16,353 bases of DNA from assembly GCA_964613055.1 (NCBI GenBank), contig CAZTGD010000041.1, positions 1-16,353 of the forward strand, read 5' to 3'. Made by a program: the position numbers and the translations under genes. Position 1 is the first letter of the stretch. Every line of letters begins with the position of its first letter. Below the pieces are notes generated by a model that made no database searches, was not told where the DNA came from, and saw nothing but the letters and a program-made list of their open reading frames with translations. The DNA comes from JAXGMQ01 sp964613055. Lineage in GTDB: Bacteria > Caldisericota > Caldisericia > JAAYUI01. This document shows, in pieces, positions 1-7,537 of the stretch.

Positions 1-29
1 AGTCAGTATATTTGCTAGTCTTCTTCGCT

Positions 30-941
30 ATGAGTATAACGAGTGCCATTGGCAATACACCTCTTGTAAAGGTTGTCTCATCTGAGGGCAATTGCTTGGA
101 TGTAAATATATATGCAAAGCTGGAAGGGTGTAATCCTGGTGGCTCAATTAAGGATCGAACTGCACTGTATATGATCAGAGACATTGAAGCCAACACCTCC
201 CTATCGCAAGAAACTGATATACTTGAAGCAACTTCTGGTAATACAGGGATTGCAATAGCTATGATATGTGCTGTGAAAGGGATGAAGGCAGTTCTTTGTA
301 TGCCTGAATGTGTCAGTGTTGAGAGAAGAAGAATCTTGGAGGCTCTAGGAGCTAAGCTGATAATAACACCTGGAGCACGTAAGACAGACGGTGCTATTGA
401 AGAAGTGCATAGATTGATAGGTTTATATCCACAGAAGTATCACCATCTCGATCAATTCAACAATCCAGCCAATGCTCAAGCACATTATGAAACAACAGGA
501 CCTGAAATATGGAGCCAAACTGAGGGCAACGTTGATTGTCTAGTTTGTGGTATAGGAACCAGTGGTACATTGATGGGTGTATCAAGATATTTGAAAGAGA
601 AGAACCCAGACATAAAGGTGTTTGGTGTACAACCACACAAAGAGCATAACATGCAGGGTCTTAAAAACCTAACAATATCAAAGACCCCTGGGATATACCA
701 GCCTGCCTGCATTGATGATATGCTCTACATCGATGATGAGACAGCCTTTGAACAAACAAGGAATCTGGCTTTGAAGTCAGGAATCTTTGTTGGAATGTCA
801 TCTGGTCTTGCATTTGCTGCATCGCTAAAGATTGCCAAGATGAAGAGGTTTTCAAACATCGTTACGGTGTTTCCAGACAGAGGGGACAGATACCTGTCAA
901 CAAACCTATTCACCTCATACTGCGCTAAGTGTCCACCTTGA
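30..941 (+). CDS. cysM: Cysteine synthase, CysM type (O-acetylserine sulfhydrylase B-like)
   Basis: PLP-dependent fold-type II enzyme that would make L-cysteine from O-acetylserine (or O-phosphoserine) and sulfide or thiosulfate in the cytoplasm. Visible motifs, numbered from the ATG at 30 (303 aa): IGNTPL at 7-12, the Schiff-base lysine K41 in GGSIKDR, the substrate loop TSGNTG, LDQFNNP, TTGPEIW, the phosphate-binding loop GIGTSGT, and SSG near the C-terminus. LDQFNNP...HY.TTGPEIW and DRGDRYLST match E. coli CysM better than CysK. The frame is open upstream to the window edge (TTG at 12), so the start is uncertain; ATG 30 gives the usual family length and starts just before IGNTPL. The C-terminus ends in a short CxxC tail (CAKCPP), not present in the E. 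coli protein as I recall it. No operon partner is visible. Family assignment is firm; sulfur donor and acceptor are inferred. Confidence 0.93.
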   Translation: MSITSAIGNTPLVKVVSSEGNCLDVNIYAKLEGCNPGGSIKDRTALYMIRDIEANTSLSQETDILEATSGNTGIAIAMICAVKGMKAVLCMPECVSVERRRILEALGAKLIITPGARKTDGAIEEVHRLIGLYPQKYHHLDQFNNPANAQAHYETTGPEIWSQTEGNVDCLVCGIGTSGTLMGVSRYLKEKNPDIKVFGVQPHKEHNMQGLKNLTISKTPGIYQPACIDDMLYIDDETAFEQTRNLALKSGIFVGMSSGLAFAASLKIAKMKRFSNIVTVFPDRGDRYLSTNLFTSYCAKCPP

Positions 942-994
942 TATGCACTACATTATCATTTAAACAATTGAATAGATGATCTCTTTGTATCTGA

Positions 995-1230
995 TTACAC
1001 CCTCCTCAATATCTTCCACACAGCAACACCTGACCAGCTGTCTGCCTTCTTTGGACTGTATCCTGTAATGTCCAGTTCATGTGCTATGTCTGCATATGAT
1101 GATCCATCATCCCTCATCTGTTTCATCATCCTTATTGCTCTCTGCTCCCTGTGGTTTCTCATTGTCTTCAAGCATTTGCTTCTTGAGGGTCTGTTGTTCT
1201 TCCCTTGAGAGGGTGTTCCAGTCTAGGCAA
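995..1230 (-). pseudogene. Frameshifted remnant with serine-recombinase-like helix-turn-helix
   Basis: On the minus strand, an ATG at 1162 opens a 55-residue frame ending at 995. Its core reads IRMMKQMRDDGSSYADIA followed by HELDITGYSPKKADSWSG and VAVWKILRR. This matches the pattern I..M..L...G.SY..IA..L...G.......WS...V..IL.R found in the DNA-binding Recombinase domain of large serine recombinases. No catalytic resolvase domain is present. Just upstream, in the next frame, about 30 residues (WNTLSREEQQTLKKQMLEDN and on) look like real polar-helix coding sequence and run directly out of the C/G palindrome cluster. Joining the two frames by a single-base shift near 1130 would give one continuous protein. 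The alternative is two small overlapping genes, the downstream one starting at 1162. No strong ribosome binding site is seen. Function unknown. Confidence 0.4.
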
Positions 1231-1477
1231 CCCCCCTGTGTCCCCCCTTCAAAAGGGGGGCTGGAATGGAGTGTGCCTTCAGAAGGGTGGGTTGAAGAGG
1301 GTGAGGAATCTGAATCCCCCTGTCCTGTGTGTAAACCCCCCTGTCCTGCGTTGCAGGACATCCCCCCCCCGAAGAGGGGGGCATGAATAGAGTCTCCCAT
1401 GTGTGGCTTCTATGCTACAACGCACCCCCTTGTAAGGGGCATCTCCAAATCAGCCCCCCTCGAAGAGGGGGGCTGAT
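1229..1477. repeat. Cluster of C6/G6 palindromic repeats
   Basis: Several perfect inverted repeats lie within 250 bp. CCCCCCTT/AAGGGGGG with a 3-nt loop is at 1242-1260. TGTCCTGC/GCAGGACA with a 3-nt loop is at 1342-1360. C-run/gaagag/G-run is at about 1362-1381. CCCCTT/AAGGGG lies near 1427-1439. A 13-bp stem (ATCAGCCCCCCTC with its complement, loop GAA) is at 1449-1477. The motif AACCCCCCTGT occurs twice as a direct repeat (1229 and 1334). These resemble dispersed intergenic C/G palindromes common in several environmental bacterial lineages. They could act as transcription terminators for flanking genes, but U-tracts are absent. Confidence 0.75.
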
Positions 1478-1518
1478 ATAGGGTCTGCCTATGTCATTGT
1501 ATGTCCACTCTGTTGTGC

Positions 1519-1704
1519 CTATGGAGTCAACAATTCAATAGCACTCTCAGTAGTTAGGTACGCATCTTTAGTTGGATCATCCGGATCCGCATCTATACAA
1601 TCGGGCGTACCATCACTATCCCTATCAGGCAGTTGCCCATATGCCTGCTGAAATTTTTCTGTGAAGTCTACAATGTCTATATCAACATGTAATTCTGATT
1701 GAAA
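1519..1704 (-). pseudogene. Start-less fragment of a Ca-binding (TSP3-like) repeat protein
   Basis: A minus-strand open frame of 61 codons ends with TAG at 1519 and is closed upstream by an in-frame TGA at 1705-1707. It has no ATG/GTG/TTG near its start. It encodes FTEKFQQAYGQLPDRDSDG then TPDCIDADPDDPTKDAY, an acidic thrombospondin-type-3-like calcium-binding turn. The segment F..(Q/E)L..DID...F...(Y/F)G.LPD.D(S/T)DG.PD.ID is clearly similar to residues about 100-148 of the 217-aa lipoprotein whose stop codon lies just 10 bp upstream. It is probably the 3' remnant of a third tandem paralogue that lost its signal peptide and start. A frameshifted extension of the neighbouring gene is the alternative, because the two frames differ. 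Confidence 0.55.
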
Positions 1705-1714
1705 TCAATTGGTA

Positions 1715-2368
1715 TTATAACCCATCATCAAATCTTGATGTATCTCCAGGATCAATTGTTGGGTCAACATATTCACCCTTATTATTCCCTTCTCCTCTTC
1801 CTTCACCAGTAGTTTCATTGTTCACTCCTCCAGCATTTCCATCCGCCTCATCCTTATCTAAACAACCATCATTATCATCATCATCGTCTCTGTCATCATC
1901 GACACCATCACCGTCATCATCTTCATCTATTATATCTGGTTTACCATCAGTATCATGATCTGGTAGATCACCAAAAGTATCTTCAAATATGTCAGTAAAG
2001 GTATTTGGCATATCTTCATTTCTTTCCAGATCTGGATCTGCATCAATATCATCTTTTAGTTGTTCATAAAACTTCTCACGCATGCAAGGATTAGAGCAGA
2101 ATGCTCCTGCACCACCGTTGTCAGCGTCGAATTGCTCCCTTGTTTCGAATATTCTTTTTGCCAGCGACTCATGGTCAGATGTATTGACAGGGCCTGCACC
2201 AAATGTGTCACCGACACCAACCCAGCTATATGATAATTTCAGACTCTGTTCATCATACCCTTCATAGCTGTAATTATCTGTAGTCTCTCCACTACACCCA
2301 GTAATAATACCCAGAAAGAGAATAGTCAGTATAAATCCGACAACTGCATTTAGCAAACTATTTTTCAT
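1715..2368 (-). CDS. Lipoprotein with TSP3-like calcium-binding repeat
   Basis: 217-aa predicted exported lipoprotein. Residues 1-25 are a signal peptide with a hydrophobic core and lipobox ITGC (C25). Residues about 136-170 form an acidic array (D.DTDGKPD.ID.DDDGDGVDD..DDDDDNDGC) typical of thrombospondin type 3/EF-loop-like Ca2+-binding turns. It is followed by LDKDEADGNAGG, TGEGRG and GEYV. A CSNPC pair (91-95) may form a disulfide. The start is set by AAGGAGG 5 nt before the ATG. It lies 78 bp downstream of a paralogue in the same orientation with an almost identical ribosome binding site; I see no convincing promoter in the gap, so co-transcription is likely. The C-terminal DTSRFDDGL parallels DTSIYDNGE of the paralogue. 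The specific function is not recognisable; Ca2+ binding is inferred from residue pattern only. Confidence 0.8.
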   Translation of the reverse strand: MKNSLLNAVVGFILTILFLGIITGCSGETTDNYSYEGYDEQSLKLSYSWVGVGDTFGAGPVNTSDHESLAKRIFETREQFDADNGGAGAFCSNPCMREKFYEQLKDDIDADPDLERNEDMPNTFTDIFEDTFGDLPDHDTDGKPDIIDEDDDGDGVDDDRDDDDDNDGCLDKDEADGNAGGVNNETTGEGRGEGNNKGEYVDPTIDPGDTSRFDDGL

Positions 2369-2446
2369 CTAAACCTCCTTATTTCGATAAACTGGAATGA
2401 AGAAAGCTAAGGTCTCTGATTAACTACCATTAGATATTTATGAGAG

Positions 2447-3403
2447 TTACTCTCCATTGTCGTATATACTTGTGTCTACACCCTTTAGTGGGTCATCTTC
2501 ACCATTTCTGCCTATACATACTCTTTTTTCTACAGGAATTCCTACATCAATACCTCTTCCTAATCCTGTAGCATGCCTTTGTCCGCCACAATTATATTTT
2601 CCTTGACCTTTTCCAGGCTTGGCTCCTGTATCACCACCAGCATTACCATCCAGTTCATCCCAATCCATGCAACCATCATTGTCATCGTCATCATCGATTG
2701 AATCAGGGATTGTATCATTGTCATCATCAGAATCATAATAATCTGTTATACCGTCACCATCTATATCTCTTTTACTACCAGGTTCATTACTGTGATCTAT
2801 TTCAACACGTTTAACATATTCTCCTATGACAGTACCTCTTCCTGAGCCTGTAGCAAATCTTACTCCACCACCACTGAACATACCTTGACCAATATATCCT
2901 GTGTCACCACCAACATTACCATCTGCTTCATCCCAATCCAGGCAACCATTGTTGTCATCGTCGTCATCTAAAGCATCAGACACTCTATCACTATCATCAT
3001 CAGTATCTACTACATCAGGGATTTCATCTCCATCAGTATCAGGTAAACTACAATACATAGATTCAAAATCATCGGCGAATCTTTCTTCATGAATGTTGTA
3101 TCTACCAGTCTCTTTGAGATAGCTCAATAAACCTAAGAAGTATACTTCGCAGGAATCTTTTAGAGATAATGGTATATTATTACCCTCCTCTTTATATTGT
3201 ATTTCGTATTCATAAATGTCCATTGTTAGAGTTAGATTATTTGATTTACGTAAACCCACACCTCCGTAATCAGATAGTGACCGATTTGATAACTCTTGAG
3301 CCCTATCATAAACATCCTTGTTTAGGTTGTTACAAGCAATTATGAACAACGAAAAAGTGCATACCATAATCGCTACAATTGAAGATATAATTACTTTTTT
3401 CAT
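2447..3403 (-). CDS. Lipoprotein with two tandem TSP3-like Ca-binding modules
   Basis: 318-aa predicted lipoprotein. The open frame extends 59 codons further upstream, but the ATG at 3403 is chosen because it has AAGGAGG 5 nt before it, begins a signal peptide (MKKVIISSIVAIM...) with lipobox IIAC (C24), and lies just downstream of a good promoter. An N-terminal domain (25-118) of unknown type is followed by two copies of one module: 121-199 and 212-294. Each reads PD/DxDGD..(P/T)D..D.DDD.D...D..DDDDDN(N/D)GC(L/M)DWDE.DGN.GGDTG, then a Gly-rich stretch, ATG.GRG and VEKR/EYVKR. The first half of each is a thrombospondin-3-like Ca2+-binding array. The internal duplication is clear by eye. Paired with the downstream 217-aa lipoprotein and divergent from a large secreted Cys-rich protein, it is probably a surface protein; its binding partner is unknown. 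Confidence 0.8.
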   Translation of the reverse strand: MKKVIISSIVAIMVCTFSLFIIACNNLNKDVYDRAQELSNRSLSDYGGVGLRKSNNLTLTMDIYEYEIQYKEEGNNIPLSLKDSCEVYFLGLLSYLKETGRYNIHEERFADDFESMYCSLPDTDGDEIPDVVDTDDDSDRVSDALDDDDDNNGCLDWDEADGNVGGDTGYIGQGMFSGGGVRFATGSGRGTVIGEYVKRVEIDHSNEPGSKRDIDGDGITDYYDSDDDNDTIPDSIDDDDDNDGCMDWDELDGNAGGDTGAKPGKGQGKYNCGGQRHATGLGRGIDVGIPVEKRVCIGRNGEDDPLKGVDTSIYDNGE

Positions 3404-3428
3404 AGCAACCTCCTTATGCCACTCTCTA

Positions 3429-3457
3429 AATATAACAATGATAAAGAAATATATCAA
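3429..3457 (-). promoter_or_regulatory. Sigma70-like promoter of the lipoprotein pair
   Basis: On the minus strand TTGATA (3452-3457), a 17-bp spacer and TATATT (3429-3434) lie about 25 bp before the ribosome binding site of the 318-aa lipoprotein. Transcription from here would exclude the upstream in-frame extension and supports the start at 3403. Confidence 0.6.
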
Positions 3458-3574
3458 GTATTGGGATATGAGAAATGATCTTTCTAGATTTTCATAAGAT
3501 AATACTCTCTTTAATGCAGAGCATATTTTGGTTTCGATAATTAGAATACGTCCAACATATCCATAATAGAGATA

Positions 3575-3602
3575 TTGCATATATCAACAAATTATATATA
3601 AT
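3575..3602 (+). promoter_or_regulatory. Sigma70-like promoter of the large Cys-rich protein gene
   Basis: TTGCAT (3575-3580), a 16-bp spacer and a perfect TATAAT (3597-3602) lie about 50 bp upstream of the ATG at 3654. An AAGGAG ribosome binding site lies just before that ATG. Confidence 0.55.
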
Positions 3603-3653
3603 CAGTTTTAGGATGACCCTAATTCACATTGAGAAAAACATAAGGAGTGCATT

Positions 3654-6600
3654 ATGACTATCAGGAAGTATATTGCTTGTCTACTCACCATGTCGCTTAT
3701 AGTGACATCACTTATTGTAGCTCCAGCAGATGCAAAATCTGTTGATGATCTGGCTTTTAATGCTCAGGGCAAATGTGGTGCTGTACTTTTAACATGGAAT
3801 GATGCATATCCAGGACAATGGTATATGCCAGAGATGATTCTACCTACTGGTGAAAGCTACCCATTGATTGATTACGCAATACAGGATACTAGTTACATAC
3901 ATAAAGGTGTTGTTAATGATCAGGAATACTGCTATATACTCAAGGTTGTGGATCAGGGAGATAATGAGCTGGATTCATCTGAGCAGGTATGTGCAACACC
4001 ACAATGTAAACACAGAGAAGTACCGGGAACACTTCTTGATTGTGACAATGAATGTATGCTCTTCCTCTGTTTTCAGATTGACAGTCTTGATGCACAAGTG
4101 ACCTGGGCTGATGAGAGTTTTTTTGATGTTATTGATGATGGTGGATTGGTCGACATTAATGGCAAGATTATGGGTAACAAAAATCTCAACTGGGATCCTG
4201 TAATATCAGAGGGAAGGACATGTGCAGGTCCCAGGGACATAACAGACAACATACCAGGCGCAAGCATAGGTTGGGATGCAAAAGAAAAACATGTAGATAT
4301 GTCCATACCAAGAATAGTATATGCAGATGGAACACAGCCCAACGATTTCATTGATATTCAATTGTGGATTGGTAACCCAACTGCTGTTGTAGATGGAATA
4401 AAGAAGCAAATTGACCCGACCAATATTAATGTTGTGCCATTTGTTGAAACTGATGAAAATGGTGGAGGGCATACTCAACTACCTGTCCGCTTTATAAGTG
4501 AGAATACAGGTGCAAAAGACATCAGGTGGTTACCTGAAAACAAAATACCTGTGTTTGTTTTTGATGTTGAAAACTGTAATGGACCATACTGTAATGATGA
4601 TAAAAAGAAATCATCAGATAAATGCAGTTGGTCTTGTGGGCATATTGAAGATGAAGGGTCTTACTGGGCATTTACAACCAATGCTTCTTTATACCCAGCA
4701 GCATTTTCAAAAGACGAATATGCAAAACTGCCAAGTTCAGATGGAACCTACAATGATATCGAAAGTTGGTACAATTCAACATACACGACAAGAGGATTTG
4801 CATGTGTAGAGTTTTGTATAGACGATCAAGGAAAGCTTGTTGCATGGAATCCATTATATAGCTCTTACCCTAACTGTTGTGTTGATGAATGCTGTGATGA
4901 TATTCATATGCTCATTCCAATAATGGTTTCAGAAAACAACAGTGGGACACAAAGCATATTCGAGTATGAAAACTATCGAGCAGAGCTTTGTTTAACACCT
5001 GGAGAGGTGGCAGGTTTTGACTCACTATTCTTTACTAACAACTGTGATAATGAAGTATGTGTCAAGTTTGAAAGTAGCCTAGAGGATTTCAATCTGACTG
5101 CAATGCTTGACCCCTCGACAGGTGGAACAGTACCTTTAGTTTCTCCTTATACAATTCCAAAACAAGCCGACATTATCAGTGGTGTTGCAAGAAAACCACT
5201 TTTCAGTGGTAGATTCACAGTTCCTGATTGTGAAGAGGATGAAGTCATCGAAGCATTCAGAGTAATCCAAGTAGACTGTCAAACAGGCATTCCTATTCCC
5301 GACTGTCCACCAAAGATAGTGAGTATACGTTGTTGTGATGACGGTTGTCAATGGACTAACTGCTTGAGAATTTTTAGGATGAATAGTTATTATTCGGCAT
5401 ATACCTATGATTGTGTAACAGAAGAAACAATCGAATTTAGTGGTCCAGGAGTTCCTTTAGTGCCCATCAATGCAGATGAAGTAGACTGGGCTGATGCAAA
5501 TCTTGTTACATACGGTGTGGGTAATTGCGCTAAGTTCTGTGTAAATGAAAATAATTGGATTATCAAATGGGAGGCAATCCCACCAGATGATGAGTGTTGT
5601 TGTAAGGAAGAAGAGGCTTGCTGTGACTTTGACTATAGGATATCTGGTGTACCTAAATCAGCTTGTCCAGGTGATACAATAGATTTAGCAGTAGCAATAA
5701 AGAATGAGTGCGACCAAGGTTTAGCAATGGAACTTACTGTTGATACAGAAGCGACAGTTGTTTCATCAAAGAAGCCTGTCTTTGTTTATAGACTTAGACC
5801 AGAACAAACCGAGAGTAAGGAAATAACAATAAAGATGCCGGAAGATTGCGATGAAGGTGATACGGTTGAACTATCATTTCATCTCGTAATCAACGATACC
5901 TCTGGAGAAGAGTGTTTCAATGACGTGATTGAATCATATGAGATAAGATGCAATGACTGTAGTACCTGTTGTGATTTCAGTACTCAGTTTGGAACAATCA
6001 ATATTGAAGAAGAACACTGCCAAGGTGATGAAGTCCTTCTTGAATACTATATAACAAACAACTGTGAAGATGAGTCAATGATATTCAGCATTAAACCGCA
6101 GTACGAATCAGATTATTATGAAGAAATTGCGATAGATGATGATTCATTTACACTATCACCAGGAGATTCTAAACCAGTTCAAATTTATTGCACCATACCT
6201 GATGACTGTATATATTCATCAAGCTACCGATTCAGCGTAACTGCCTACGACAGTGATAAACTTGAATGCGGTGAAAAATGGGAGACCTTTAAATTGCTTT
6301 GTACAGATTGTGAACCGTGTTGTGATATAAGCTGTGAATTTTTAGAAAGGTTTGAGGCATACTGTCCAGGCGAAGAGGCTATTCTAAAATATGGGGTAGA
6401 GAACAATTGTTATGATCAAGACCTTACCATTGTACTGGAGCAGTACCATGGTGATCTAACATTTGATTATGAAAGCTTTACTCTGCCTGCAAGAACTGGA
6501 AGAGAAGTAAAAATCACTGCGAAGATGCTTGAAGACTGTGTTGATGGTCAACAACCTGTATATGAGTTTCATGTGTTTGCATACAGTGATGATGAAGAGG

Positions 6601-7472
6601 AAGTATGTGACAGTCATTTCGAATCATTTTCGCTGACATGTGAGGATTGTACATGTTGTGATATGGATATCACCACTAACAGCAGAAGTACTCCTGAGAT
6701 ATGTGCAGGGCAAACGGATACTTATGAGATAAGGGTTATCAACAACTGCAAGGAACAAGAGAAGCATGTAAAAGCTGTATTTAGTAAACTCTATTCATCG
6801 AACGTAAAAAGCATAACCCCAACAAGTGCAACCATAGCCCCCCAAGAAGATATGATATTTGATGTAGAGCTAGCAATGCCTGAGAACTGCAAACCAGGAT
6901 CACTAGTAAACTTCATTGTAGAGATGTCTGTAGATGGTTGTGACTCTCTGATAATGGGTTTCAAAGGTAAATGTAAAAGTTGTAACTGTTGTGATGTTAC
7001 TGCTTCATCGATTACCAAACTTATTTCTGAGTATTGCCCAGGAGAAGAAGGAAGATACCTTATAAGGGTTAGAAACAACTGTGACAATCAATCGAAGACA
7101 ATCAGTATCAACGGTTCTAGTAATATATATAATGTAAAGCCAGAAACATTCGAGTTGGAACCTGGTAAAACAAAAGATGTATTCTTGTTCTTTACAATGC
7201 CTGATGACTGTAAAGCTGGATCGAGTCAAACCTTTAGATACAAGGTTGGTATTGATGATTGCAACTCTTTGTCTAAATCTTTTACAGCCGAGTGTAAGAA
7301 ATGTGGGAGCAGTAAAGACCCACAGTATGTAGGAAATAGCTCTACAAAGAAGTTTCACACTCTAACCTGTAATTATGTCAAAAAAATCGCAACTGAAAAT
7401 AAGGTATATTTCTACTCTAGACAGGAGGCTATCAACAAAGGATATACACCTTGCGGAGTGTGTAAACCTTAG
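3654..7472 (+). CDS. Giant secreted Cys-rich multidomain repeat protein with C-terminal Ada-type metal-binding domain
   Basis: 1272-aa exported protein. Residues 1-27 are a Sec signal peptide (cleavage after ADA). Residues about 30-117 look fibronectin-III-like. Residues about 230-303 match the copper amine oxidase N-terminal 'stalk' pattern (IQLWIGNPTAVVDG, LPVRFISENTGAKDIRWLPE). Two related CxWxxC...CV.FC...CC modules lie at 324-414 and 565-657. Six diverged Ig-like repeats follow the scheme CCD...C.G....(Y/I).(I/V).NNC...(M/I)P.DC..G....F.....C...F.L.C..C: about 413-560, 656-771, 772-888, 889-1000, 1001-1111 and 1112-1217. Residues 1218-1272 carry an Ada-type metal site, H1235-x3-C1239...C1267-x2-C1270, with VYFYSRQEAINKGYTPCGVC. 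The Cys content implies many disulfides outside the cytoplasm. Start: AAGGAG 7 nt before ATG. Role unknown; adhesin, stalk or matrix protein is inference. Confidence 0.85.
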   Translation: MTIRKYIACLLTMSLIVTSLIVAPADAKSVDDLAFNAQGKCGAVLLTWNDAYPGQWYMPEMILPTGESYPLIDYAIQDTSYIHKGVVNDQEYCYILKVVDQGDNELDSSEQVCATPQCKHREVPGTLLDCDNECMLFLCFQIDSLDAQVTWADESFFDVIDDGGLVDINGKIMGNKNLNWDPVISEGRTCAGPRDITDNIPGASIGWDAKEKHVDMSIPRIVYADGTQPNDFIDIQLWIGNPTAVVDGIKKQIDPTNINVVPFVETDENGGGHTQLPVRFISENTGAKDIRWLPENKIPVFVFDVENCNGPYCNDDKKKSSDKCSWSCGHIEDEGSYWAFTTNASLYPAAFSKDEYAKLPSSDGTYNDIESWYNSTYTTRGFACVEFCIDDQGKLVAWNPLYSSYPNCCVDECCDDIHMLIPIMVSENNSGTQSIFEYENYRAELCLTPGEVAGFDSLFFTNNCDNEVCVKFESSLEDFNLTAMLDPSTGGTVPLVSPYTIPKQADIISGVARKPLFSGRFTVPDCEEDEVIEAFRVIQVDCQTGIPIPDCPPKIVSIRCCDDGCQWTNCLRIFRMNSYYSAYTYDCVTEETIEFSGPGVPLVPINADEVDWADANLVTYGVGNCAKFCVNENNWIIKWEAIPPDDECCCKEEEACCDFDYRISGVPKSACPGDTIDLAVAIKNECDQGLAMELTVDTEATVVSSKKPVFVYRLRPEQTESKEITIKMPEDCDEGDTVELSFHLVINDTSGEECFNDVIESYEIRCNDCSTCCDFSTQFGTINIEEEHCQGDEVLLEYYITNNCEDESMIFSIKPQYESDYYEEIAIDDDSFTLSPGDSKPVQIYCTIPDDCIYSSSYRFSVTAYDSDKLECGEKWETFKLLCTDCEPCCDISCEFLERFEAYCPGEEAILKYGVENNCYDQDLTIVLEQYHGDLTFDYESFTLPARTGREVKITAKMLEDCVDGQQPVYEFHVFAYSDDEEEVCDSHFESFSLTCEDCTCCDMDITTNSRSTPEICAGQTDTYEIRVINNCKEQEKHVKAVFSKLYSSNVKSITPTSATIAPQEDMIFDVELAMPENCKPGSLVNFIVEMSVDGCDSLIMGFKGKCKSCNCCDVTASSITKLISEYCPGEEGRYLIRVRNNCDNQSKTISINGSSNIYNVKPETFELEPGKTKDVFLFFTMPDDCKAGSSQTFRYKVGIDDCNSLSKSFTAECKKCGSSKDPQYVGNSSTKKFHTLTCNYVKKIATENKVYFYSRQEAINKGYTPCGVCKP

Positions 7473-7537
7473 CAAACTACCAACTTTGTCAATGATATTA
7501 ACAGTATAATTATATCACTATCTCAGTTGATGAATGT

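Larger units (their letters stand above)
942..1518. other. Gene-poor region after cysM: recombinase-like remnant and C/G palindromes
   Basis: No intact gene of clear function is supported here. The left part (995 to about 1230) holds a minus-strand remnant with a recombinase-like helix-turn-helix. The right part (about 1229-1477) is packed with runs of six C and six G arranged as palindromes. Open frames crossing this part on both strands read as Gly/Pro-rich low-complexity peptides and are products of the repeats. Confidence 0.7.

Noticed and set aside
1081..1400. Overlapping Gly/Pro-rich open frames on both strands
   Set aside because: They arise from the C6/G6 palindromes and have no ribosome binding sites; only the short polar-helix part near 1120-1225 on the minus strand looks protein-like.
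1229..1477. CRISPR array
   Set aside because: The repeats are palindromic C/G runs of uneven spacing and length, without unique spacers of constant size.
2441..2453. GAGAGTTACTCTC palindrome at the lipoprotein stop codon
   Set aside because: A near loop-less 13-bp palindrome without a U-run; it cannot form a usable terminator and may be chance.
3404..3580. N-terminal extension of the 318-aa lipoprotein to 377 aa
   Set aside because: It would bury the signal peptide and the ribosome binding site and would start upstream of the likely promoter at 3429-3457.
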